DNA of 58,171 bases from Acidobacteria bacterium 13_2_20CM_57_17 (GTDB taxonomy: Bacteria > Acidobacteriota > Terriglobia > Acidiferrales > UBA7541). The stretch's first letter is position 1. Each line of letters starts with the position of its first letter. The DNA lies in assembly GCA_001914785.1 (NCBI GenBank), contig MNDE01000117.1, positions 1-58,171 on the forward strand, written 5' to 3'. This document shows, piece after piece, positions 42,632 through 50,020 of the stretch. The translations under genes were made by a program, and so were the position numbers. The notes under the pieces are model-generated. The model did no database searches. It was not told where the DNA came from and worked only from the letters and a program-made list of their open reading frames with translations.

Positions 42632-43495
42632 CTAGAAGGGAAAACGCACCGAGAAAATTCCATTGTGATTGTTCCGGTGGAAGTGAGTCGTAGCGATCTG
42701 GATTCCCCCGCCGACGGTGACTGCCAATCGCTTCCGCAGATGGATTCTTCCGATGACCAGGCCCGAGGTCATGAAGACTTGAGTCTGCCCACCGCTCGGT
42801 CCGTCCTGGAAATGCGTGTAGTTCACTTCGACTTCCGGCCAGAACTTTCGATACAGGTGATATTGAAAGGCGTTGTTCCAGGGATACGTTCGGCCGATAG
42901 CCGCCTCATTGCCCGTCGGCAAGGTCACGCCAAAAGTACCTTGGATATCGAATGCTCCGAAGCCCTTCCCGTATGCAATCGTGGGCGTGATGATGGCGTC
43001 CGTCGCTCCGTTCTTGTACTGCCCCGTCGGGAATGTCGTTTGGAAAAACGCCGTCAAAATGTACTTTCCCTTTTCCTCATTCGAAGAAAGAATCCGGTAC
43101 TTCACGAGGAAGCCCCAATCGCCGAATCCATCCCGCACCAGGCTGTCGTTATGCACGATATAGGCGGGCAGGGCAACCAGAATCACTTCGGCGCGCTCGG
43201 CTGGTATCAGCTCCAGTCCTTTTGCGCCCCCGTAGTTTTCCGTTGTGATGCCGCTGTTGTTCGTCTGCCAGAGAGTGTCGAAGCGAAACTCTTCTTCGAG
43301 ACGGGGCGTAGTCGTGGCCAGCGGGGTGGCCCAGTGAGGCTGCTCCGCTTGTGTCTTGTCCACGCGCTTGAACCAGCTGGCGAAGTACCCTGGGTCGCTT
43401 CCCCCGCCGGCATTCGTACCAGTTTGCGAATAGGAAGGAACCGCCGCGAAAAGAAAAACCGCAAGAATGACGAAAACATTTCGGTAGAGCCGCAC
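42632..43495 (-). CDS. Outer-membrane beta-barrel protein, unknown substrate
   Basis: The product has about 287 residues: a signal peptide (cut near PSYS), then alternating strands with aromatic girdle residues and turns (GDWGFLVKYRIL, KGKYILTAFFQTTFPTGQ, FDIQGTFGVTLPTGNE). It ends in FSVRFPF, whose terminal Phe is typical of barrels inserted by BAM. It resembles the porin-like proteins of the phenol-degradation MetA type. GTG 43495 is chosen because TGGAG is 5 nt upstream. It lies on the minus strand between the permease pair and rpsP and may belong with the permeases. Confidence 0.75.
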   Translation of the reverse strand: MRLYRNVFVILAVFLFAAVPSYSQTGTNAGGGSDPGYFASWFKRVDKTQAEQPHWATPLATTTPRLEEEFRFDTLWQTNNSGITTENYGGAKGLELIPAERAEVILVALPAYIVHNDSLVRDGFGDWGFLVKYRILSSNEEKGKYILTAFFQTTFPTGQYKNGATDAIITPTIAYGKGFGAFDIQGTFGVTLPTGNEAAIGRTYPWNNAFQYHLYRKFWPEVEVNYTHFQDGPSGGQTQVFMTSGLVIGRIHLRKRLAVTVGGGIQIATTHFHRNNHNGIFSVRFPF

Positions 43496-43688
43496 GTTGT
43501 CTCCAAGTTCCACACGATCAAATTCTCCAGACCGCGGCTGGCCCACGGCCCGCATCAGAAGCTATGCACTTTAATACAGATATAAACGCCAAATCAAATC
43601 GTATTAATACGGCTCATTCCGTATTTCCGCTCCATGAAAATCGTGTGGTCTTGAATCAAGAGCAGGCTGGATCGCTCGCGGAAACTCT

Positions 43689-44954
43689 TTACTCATACCT
43701 GAGGCAAGCGATGGGATCCAGATTAGCCGCCAGGTTTGCCGGGTAATAGCCGAAGAACAGTCCCACACCGACGGAGATTGCAAATCCAATCGTCACCCAC
43801 AGGTAAGACAGCGTCGCGGGAATCGATGGCACGAGAGTACGCACCGTCGCAGACACTCCCGCGCCGATCAGGATGCCGATTGTGCCCCCAACCAGTGTGA
43901 GGACCACAGCCTCCAGCAAAAATTGCAACCGGACATCGGCGCGGCGAGCGCCAATGGCCTTGCGCACGCCAATTTCCTGAGTACGTTCGGTCACCGAAAT
44001 GAGCATGATGTTCATCACGCCAATTCCGCCTACCAGCAATCCGATCGAACTGATCACTGTAGTCAGAATCACCAGCGCGCCGGTAAGCTGGTTCCATAAA
44101 TTGCTGATGAAGTCCGGGGAGCTCAACTCGAAATCATTTCCCTTGCCGGCTGGGATACGGCGCAGCCGTCGCATCGCCTGAATGACTTCGCCTTGCGCCG
44201 TTTCGACGTTTACGTTTTCCGGCACTGTGAACGCCATAATCAGCTCTTTCGCCTCCGGGTACTCCTTCTTGAAGCAGCTCAGCGGGATCACGGCAAAAAT
44301 GTCCACGCCGGGACCGACAAACAGGCCCTGGTCGTGCTCGAAGACTCCGACTACCTCATAAACACTTCCGTTGATTCGAACCGTTTTCCCCAGGGCATCC
44401 GTGTTCGGAAAAAGTGACTCGCTGATCGCCGCGCCAAGGACAACGACTGGCCGCGCGTGCTCCTGATCAAAGGCGCTGATGAAGCGCCCGCGCGCAATGC
44501 TGAATAAAGGTATCGCGTCAATGTACTGCGGTTCAGCGCCGCGCACGATAACCTTCTCCACGCTGTAGTGCCCGCTGGTAATCAAATTCGAATCACCGAA
44601 GAAAAAGCCGCGTGTGCCGATGGTGGTCAAGGCCTGCACGTCAGGCGCAGCATCGCGGATGAAGCCCGCATAGTTGTACTCAAAATATTTGCGCACGCGA
44701 ATCCTCTCCGGCCAGCGGGAGGGGTCCGTGCCCGGCGGAAATCGCGAGATAAAGTAGGTACGGGAGCCCAGCGCTTGCACGCGGTCCTGCACGAACTTGT
44801 TGAGTCCCTGGATGATCGCCGCCATGGAAATCACCGACGAAACGCCGATGACGATGCCCAACACGGTTAAAGCCGAACGCACTTTGGACGAACGCAGCGT
44901 CCCCATGGCTGCAAAGAAATTTTCCCGCGCTTGCGCAAGCGTCATGATCGTCAT
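43689..44954 (-). CDS. MacB/FtsX-type ABC transporter permease (second of pair)
   Basis: This 421-residue permease has one N-terminal transmembrane helix (RSALTVLGIVIGVSSVISMAA, about 25-45), a periplasmic MacB core domain (about 50-285) and three C-terminal helices of the FtsX block (ISSIGLLVGGIGVMNIMLISV; EVVLTLVGG-like; final helix), ending DPIACLRYE. The mechanotransmission loop TQEIGVRKAIGARRADV is intact. ATG 44954 shares one base with the stop of the upstream permease (TGATG); the longer frame overlaps that gene. No ATPase or membrane-fusion gene is adjacent. Role: lipoprotein, peptide or drug export, unresolved. Confidence 0.9.
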   Translation of the reverse strand: MTIMTLAQARENFFAAMGTLRSSKVRSALTVLGIVIGVSSVISMAAIIQGLNKFVQDRVQALGSRTYFISRFPPGTDPSRWPERIRVRKYFEYNYAGFIRDAAPDVQALTTIGTRGFFFGDSNLITSGHYSVEKVIVRGAEPQYIDAIPLFSIARGRFISAFDQEHARPVVVLGAAISESLFPNTDALGKTVRINGSVYEVVGVFEHDQGLFVGPGVDIFAVIPLSCFKKEYPEAKELIMAFTVPENVNVETAQGEVIQAMRRLRRIPAGKGNDFELSSPDFISNLWNQLTGALVILTTVISSIGLLVGGIGVMNIMLISVTERTQEIGVRKAIGARRADVRLQFLLEAVVLTLVGGTIGILIGAGVSATVRTLVPSIPATLSYLWVTIGFAISVGVGLFFGYYPANLAANLDPIACLRYE

Positions 44955-46174
44955 CAGTCGGACCTCAAGGCAACGACTGGGTCGAGCTGCGACGCTCGCA
45001 CCGCTGGATAAATTCCAAAAAATAGCCCCACTGTGGAACTCAGGATCACTCCCAGAATCGCCACCCACGTTTGGACGGAAGCCGGAAAAGGCGTGTACGT
45101 CCGCAACGCCAGAGGCACCAAGAATCCCATCGAGATGCCCGCGATTCCCCCGGCGATGCATTGCATGACGCTCTCCACCATGAACTGCCTCAGAATGTCT
45201 CGTTTCGTCGCGCCCACCGCGCGTCGCACGCCGATTTCCCTTCGCCGCAAACTCACGCTCACCAGCATCACGTTCATGATGACGATCCCGCCGATGACCA
45301 CCGAGATCGCGCTGACCAGGATGAACACCGCAAAAAACGCCGAACTGATGCTGCGCCACAAGCTCATATAGCTTTCCTTGGTCCCAATAAAAAAATCGGC
45401 CTCCCTCTGGCCGGTGATGTGGCGCCGCGCTCGCAACACCAGCTGCGCCTGGTCCTGCGCTTTCTCAAAATTCTCCGTGCTCGTCTTTACGTTGATGATC
45501 AAGCTGGTATGCACGCCCTGAATATTCAGATAAACCGGCAACGGCACCATGACGAAGTTGTCCTGGTCCTGGCCGAGGACGCTGCCGACTTTCTCCATCA
45601 CCCCGATCACCCTCAGCTCATCGTTCCCCACGCGAATGAACTTCCCGATGGGGTCCGTGCCCAGAAACAATTGCTGCACCAGCGTGTCGCCGATCAGGCA
45701 AACGCCGGCGCGATGTTCAGCTTCCGTGAGAGTGAAATATCGACCGAGTTCGACCGTGCGCGTGTCAATATCCGCCATGTTCGCCGTCTGGCCGGAGAAA
45801 CTCACGTCGGGTACCTCTTTGTTGCCGTACCTGGCCCGCGCTGTCGTACTCGCGGTGGCGCCGATCACTTCGCACGCCGGACATCCTCCCGCAACCGCGC
45901 GCACTTCTTCCATCTCAATTTTCTTGTACTTCAGCGCTTTGATGATGATGTTGAAATCGGTCACCGCAAAAGGAGTTCGCGCAATTTGAAAAACATTCGT
46001 GCCCAGGTTGGCGATTTTCTGTTCCACGTAGACGTTCGCGCCCTGCACGATGGTCATCACCGTGATCAGTGTGGCTACGCCCATCGTCAGCCCCAGCATG
46101 GTGAGCGAGGCGCGCAGCTTGTGCGCGCGCAGGGCGCTGAGGCACAGCGCTAAATTGTCACGGACGGCGAGCAT
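44954..46174 (-). CDS. MacB/FtsX-type ABC transporter permease (first of pair)
   Basis: The 406-residue product has the same architecture as the next gene: an N-terminal helix (LRASLTMLGLTMGVATLITVM), a periplasmic core (about 50-275) with a CPAC cysteine pair, then the three-helix FtsX block with SLRRREIGVRRAVGATKRDI. It ends DPVVALRSD. The two permeases are translationally coupled and may form a heterodimer. They lie between ffh and rpsP on the same strand. The CPAC pair in the periplasmic part is not a general family feature and could form a disulfide. Confidence 0.9.
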   Translation of the reverse strand: MLAVRDNLALCLSALRAHKLRASLTMLGLTMGVATLITVMTIVQGANVYVEQKIANLGTNVFQIARTPFAVTDFNIIIKALKYKKIEMEEVRAVAGGCPACEVIGATASTTARARYGNKEVPDVSFSGQTANMADIDTRTVELGRYFTLTEAEHRAGVCLIGDTLVQQLFLGTDPIGKFIRVGNDELRVIGVMEKVGSVLGQDQDNFVMVPLPVYLNIQGVHTSLIINVKTSTENFEKAQDQAQLVLRARRHITGQREADFFIGTKESYMSLWRSISSAFFAVFILVSAISVVIGGIVIMNVMLVSVSLRRREIGVRRAVGATKRDILRQFMVESVMQCIAGGIAGISMGFLVPLALRTYTPFPASVQTWVAILGVILSSTVGLFFGIYPAVRASQLDPVVALRSD

Positions 46175-46398
46175 GGGCGCGGAGAGATTCTCCCCTTACT
46201 TTACCGAATCCTGCAGTCGCCAGCCGCTAATTCGCAGGCGGGGCGTTTGCGAACACGCTTGAGACGAAGTCCGAACGTGTCTGTAGAGAATACGCTGGCA
46301 GGGGCGTGCGAGTTACATCCTTTGCTTTTTCATTTGGGCATTCTATCGTTCGTTTCGATGCACAGGTGATATGCTGCGGCGCGCAACAAGGAGGCTTG

Positions 46399-47568
46399 GT
46401 GAAGGCGAAGCTCATCATTATAGTGGTTGCGCTTCTCGCTCTGGGAGCCTCGGCACGTACGCCGGCGCAGTCATCGGAAACGTCCATCGAAAAAAAGATT
46501 GATTCTGTTTTCTCGGGAGTGACTTCTCCCGACGCGCCCGGCCTTGCCGTTCTGGTGCGAACAAATGGTCGGCCCGTTTTCGAGTATGGTTATGGCATAC
46601 GCGATCTCCGTTCGAAAGCCAACATCGACGCGCATACGAATTTCCGCTTGGCTTCTTTCACCAAGCAATTCACCGCAATGGCTGTCATGCTTCTCGTCCA
46701 CGACGGAAACCTGCGCTACAACCAAGCGCTCACGGAGATTTTTCCTGATTTTCCCGCCTACGGAAAAACGATCACCGTTCGCAACTTGCTGAACCACACT
46801 TCCGGCTTGCCAGATTACGAGGACTTGATGGACGCAGTGGAAAAAGCAAAAGGTCCCGTTTGGACACCGGAAAAACAAATCCAAGACGCTGAAGTCTTGG
46901 AATTATTGAAGAAAGGGAAGAACGGAAAATTTCCTCCAGGGACAAGCTGGTCGTACAGCAATTCAGGTTACGTCGTGCTCGGACTTATCGTCGCGAAAGT
47001 TTCAGGCAAATCGTACGGTGACTTTCTGCATACGAGAATTTTTGCACCCCTCAAAATGAATCACACAATGGTTTTTCAAAAAGGCAAGAACAGAGTCGCG
47101 AATCGCGCCCTTGGCCACTCCAAGGATGGCACTACCTTCAAAGAAACCGACCAAAGCCCTACGTCCGCGACGCTCGGCGATGGCGGCATCTATTCGAATC
47201 TTGAAGATCTTGCCAAATGGGACGATGCACTGCGCAATCACACGCTGCTCAGCGAAAAGGAATTTCAGCCCGGCCTATCGCCCGTGAGACTCAACGATGG
47301 CTCCGAGCCTCATTGGCCCGCCGCGCCGAACGACGACAATCTGCATCCCGGCAAACCTGTTTCCTACGGCTTTGGCTGGTTCCTCGATCCTTATCAAGGT
47401 CGCTCGCGCATGTGGCACACGGGAAGCACCATGGGATTTCGCACGGTGATGGAGCGCTTCACTGAAGGCAGCGGTTTGACTGTAATTATTTTGTGCAACC
47501 GCACCGATCTCGAGCCCGAAAAATTGGCGCTGCAGGTTGCCGATATTTTCTTCTCTGCCAAAAACTGA
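46399..47568 (+). CDS. Serine hydrolase of the beta-lactamase/penicillin-binding (class C-like) family
   Basis: The 389-residue secreted protein has a signal peptide (about 1-23). The SxxK motif is in RLASFTKQF (Ser86, Lys89), the YxN motif in WSYSNSGY, and HTG (WHTGSTMGF) stands in place of KTG. Family members include esterases, D-aminopeptidases and DD-peptidases as well as AmpC-like lactamases, so antibiotic resistance should not be assumed. GTG 46399 follows AAGGAGG. It is antisense within the ffh-rpsP interval and ends 32 bp from the end of convergent ffh. Confidence 0.88.
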   Translation: MKAKLIIIVVALLALGASARTPAQSSETSIEKKIDSVFSGVTSPDAPGLAVLVRTNGRPVFEYGYGIRDLRSKANIDAHTNFRLASFTKQFTAMAVMLLVHDGNLRYNQALTEIFPDFPAYGKTITVRNLLNHTSGLPDYEDLMDAVEKAKGPVWTPEKQIQDAEVLELLKKGKNGKFPPGTSWSYSNSGYVVLGLIVAKVSGKSYGDFLHTRIFAPLKMNHTMVFQKGKNRVANRALGHSKDGTTFKETDQSPTSATLGDGGIYSNLEDLAKWDDALRNHTLLSEKEFQPGLSPVRLNDGSEPHWPAAPNDDNLHPGKPVSYGFGWFLDPYQGRSRMWHTGSTMGFRTVMERFTEGSGLTVIILCNRTDLEPEKLALQVADIFFSAKN

Positions 47569-47600
47569 TCTGCACGTAGCCCCAAAAACTTCGCCAGTGC

Positions 47601-48944
47601 TCAGGACAATCCCGCGAGTTTGCCGAGCCCCTTCACTTTCGCGCGCGCAGCCATCGCGCCGTACTGCTTCATCATCGTGCGCATTTGCAGGTATTGCTTG
47701 AGGACCGTGTTGACGTCCTGCACGGTCGTCCCGCTGCCTTTGGCGATGCGCTTGCGCCTTTTGCCGTCAATTACGTTGTGGTCGCGGCGCTCCTGGTTGG
47801 TCATGGAGTTGATGATGGCCTCCACGCGAGTGAGTTGGCCCTCGTCGACCTTCGCATCCTTGGGAAGATTTTGCAGCGGACCCATCTTCGGCAGCATGTC
47901 CACGATTTTTTCGAGCGGACCCATCTTGCGAATCTGCTTTAGCTGATCGCGAAAATCTTCCAGCGTGAATTCTTCCTTGCGCAGCTTGCGCTCGAGGTCG
48001 GCGGCCGCTTTTCTGTCGACAGTCTGTTCCACGCGCTCGATCAGCGACATGATGTCGCCCATGCCCAGAACGCGCGATACGATGCGTTCGGGATAAAATC
48101 CTTCGAGCGCGTCGTATTTTTCGCCAAGTCCGACGAACTTCACCGGCGCGCCGGTAACTTTGCCGATGCTCAGCGCCGCGCCGCCACGCGCGTCGCCATC
48201 CAACTTCGTCAGGATCACACCCGTAAGCCCAAGGCGCTTGTGAAATTCCCCGGCGGACCGCACCGCGTCCTGGCCGATCATGGAATCGGCGATAAAAAGA
48301 ATTTCGCTGGGCTGCAATTCTTTCTTCAGCGTGCTCAGCTCGTTCATCAATTCATCGTCAATGTGCAGGCGGCCGGCCGTGTCCACCAGGATCACGTCGC
48401 TGGCGGAAAGTTTCGCTTCCTTGATTGCCCCTTTCACGATTTCCAGTGGCTTGTCCGTTCCCGCGCCGGGCCAAACCGGAGTGCCCACGGCCTTCGCGAC
48501 TTGCGCGAGCTGTTCGCGCGCCGCGGGCCGGTAAACGTCCGTGGAAACGACCAGCGGACGATGCCCGTGTTGCGAAAGCCATTTCGCAAGTTTTCCCGTC
48601 GTCGTGGTCTTGCCGGAACCTTGCAGCCCCACGATCATCCACACCGAAGGCGGGCGCGAAGCAAACAGCGGCTTGGCGTGCTTGCCCAGCATCGCTGCAA
48701 GCTCGTCGCGCACTACTTTGACGACTTGTTGATCGGGCGAAAGTTGCAGCATCACTTCGCTGCCGATCGCTTTCGCGCGGATATTGGCTAGCAGCTCGTC
48801 GGCCACGCCGACATTGACGTCGCCTTCGAGCAGCGCCTCGCGGATTTCGGCCAGTGCGGTGTTCAGGTGCTCATCGGTGAGCTTGCCCTGCCCGCGCAGA
48901 TTCTTAAATGTGCGTTGCAGCTTCTCTGTAAGGTTCTCAAACAT
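47601..48944 (-). CDS. ffh: Signal recognition particle protein Ffh
   Basis: Ffh binds signal sequences and the 4.5S RNA for co-translational targeting. The 447 residues show the N domain, the G domain (GLQGSGKTTTTGKLA near 107-121, DTAGR, TKLDGDARGG) and the Met-rich M domain from about 300, ending AARAKVKGLGKLAGLS. Length is normal. A good promoter (48988-49017) lies upstream, with a short heptamer repeat in the leader. In many bacteria rpsP follows at once; here four genes intervene. Confidence 0.96.
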   Translation of the reverse strand: MFENLTEKLQRTFKNLRGQGKLTDEHLNTALAEIREALLEGDVNVGVADELLANIRAKAIGSEVMLQLSPDQQVVKVVRDELAAMLGKHAKPLFASRPPSVWMIVGLQGSGKTTTTGKLAKWLSQHGHRPLVVSTDVYRPAAREQLAQVAKAVGTPVWPGAGTDKPLEIVKGAIKEAKLSASDVILVDTAGRLHIDDELMNELSTLKKELQPSEILFIADSMIGQDAVRSAGEFHKRLGLTGVILTKLDGDARGGAALSIGKVTGAPVKFVGLGEKYDALEGFYPERIVSRVLGMGDIMSLIERVEQTVDRKAAADLERKLRKEEFTLEDFRDQLKQIRKMGPLEKIVDMLPKMGPLQNLPKDAKVDEGQLTRVEAIINSMTNQERRDHNVIDGKRRKRIAKGSGTTVQDVNTVLKQYLQMRTMMKQYGAMAARAKVKGLGKLAGLS

Positions 48945-48963
48945 AGTTCGTTACAAGCGGCTC

Positions 48964-48984
48964 GTGATTGGTGACTGGTGAAAA
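48964..48984. repeat. Three-unit heptamer repeat in the ffh leader
   Basis: Three adjacent 7-bp words GTGATTG, GTGACTG and GTGAAAA form a short degenerate heptamer repeat within the predicted 5' leader of ffh. Confidence 0.45.
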
Positions 48985-48987
48985 CCT

Positions 48988-49017
48988 ATCTTAGGCTGTC
49001 ATTTCGCGCTCGGTCAA
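48988..49017 (-). promoter_or_regulatory. Probable ffh promoter
   Basis: On the minus strand TTGACC (49012-49017) and TAAGAT (48988-48993) are 18 bp apart. Transcription would start near 48981, about 37 nt before the ffh ATG. Confidence 0.5.
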
Positions 49018-49095
49018 ACTCGCGCTTCGCTGCAAGTCCGAAAATGCGCCTGCCATTACCACTTCGCTTCCGGGCGCGGTAGAATCGGGATTGCC

Positions 49096-49272
49096 ATGGC
49101 GAATCCCCAAGACACACCATCGTCGCCGATGGATTCGCACGAATCTCCCGCGCAGGAAGAAGTCCTCGACATTGTGGAAGAAGCCTCCCTCGAATCTTTC
49201 CCCGCGAGCGACGCGCCCGCCTGGACTGCCGGTGGCAAAAAGCTCCCCCTGAAACGCGCAACAACCGCCTGA
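49096..49272 (+). CDS. 58-residue protein with SFPASD motif
   Basis: A short frame starting ATG at 49096 and ending TGA at 49272 encodes 58 residues. The first half is acidic (EEVLDIVEEASLESFPASDAPAW) and a basic tail follows. The EEAS-ESFPASD-P-W string recurs in short bacterial proteins of unknown role, which argues that this is a real gene. A weak GGGA precedes the ATG. It diverges from ffh, with which it shares a 151-bp promoter region. No function is proposed. Confidence 0.6.
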   Translation: MANPQDTPSSPMDSHESPAQEEVLDIVEEASLESFPASDAPAWTAGGKKLPLKRATTA

Positions 49273-49389
49273 GGCGGCTCACAGGTCCTTGTTGGTCATC
49301 AGTTTCCGATTAAGCGCGCCTCGAATAGGTAGTCATCCTTGGCTGGACGAGAAATTGTGGGAACCGTTCGAGGTGCTTCATTCGACGAG

Positions 49390-49986
49390 TCAGAGGCGCT
49401 TAAGCACGGCGCGGGCCAGCGCCTTCGATTTTTCCATGCGCTCGGATTCTTGGCCGGCGCTGCCAACGCTGATTCTCAAGAACATCTCTCCTTTGAGCAC
49501 GTAGAGCGCGCTGGCAACCGGACTGGCGACCCAGTAAGCCTCCTCGCCAAGACCGCGAATGGGACATGGCTCGCGGCTCTCCCTCTTGCGTTCGGGATCG
49601 AGCTTCTTTTTGTTTTCGCCCGCGACAGGTTCTTCGTCGACCTCGGAAGAGTGGAACTGCTTCTGCCAAAGTTGCCGTGCGGTCAGCGGGACCGGATGCA
49701 GTGGATCGGACGCAGTCAGGAACAGGCTAACTGACTTGTTTAGCGTAGGCGTGCGAAACAGGCATTGCGTTGCGAACAATCCGCCGCTTGGCCGCACGGT
49801 AGATTTAGTTTCCTCGACGCGCTCACCCTGGATCGCTTCAATTTCAGCGGGAGTCAGCAGGGCGCATGCATATACAGTTCCTTTCGAAACACCTGTGTCC
49901 TTTTTGGCGCTCTGTGTTGCGGCTCCTCCGAGCACGCCGGCAAAAACAAACGCGACGTAAGGCAAGATCCTCAGTGTTTGACGCAT
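49390..49986 (-). CDS. Secreted protein of unknown function
   Basis: The 198-residue product has a signal peptide (cut near residue 24). The motif YACALLTPAEIEAIQGERV is followed by SGGLFATQCLFRTP. That pattern of a Cys, LLT, a helix and a second Cys is seen in secreted or lipoprotein families that detect or bind small ligands. The C-terminal half contains a charged Lys/Glu/Arg-rich stretch and then a GLGEEAYWVA strand pair. It lies 34 bp upstream of the end of the Asp-box gene's frame, on the same strand and downstream of it. No function can be assigned. Confidence 0.7.
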   Translation of the reverse strand: MRQTLRILPYVAFVFAGVLGGAATQSAKKDTGVSKGTVYACALLTPAEIEAIQGERVEETKSTVRPSGGLFATQCLFRTPTLNKSVSLFLTASDPLHPVPLTARQLWQKQFHSSEVDEEPVAGENKKKLDPERKRESREPCPIRGLGEEAYWVASPVASALYVLKGEMFLRISVGSAGQESERMEKSKALARAVLKRL

Positions 49987-50020
49987 AAATACTTTTCGAT
50001 GCCGTCGCTAACTCGTGCCG

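Noticed and set aside
45071..46153. A 360-codon plus-strand frame
   Set aside because: It is antisense to a MacB-like permease, with extreme His/Arg/Asp content typical of a shadow frame.
46399..47568. Calling the serine hydrolase an antibiotic-resistance beta-lactamase
   Set aside because: SxxK and YxN are shared with many esterases and peptidases, and KTG is replaced by HTG, so resistance cannot be inferred.
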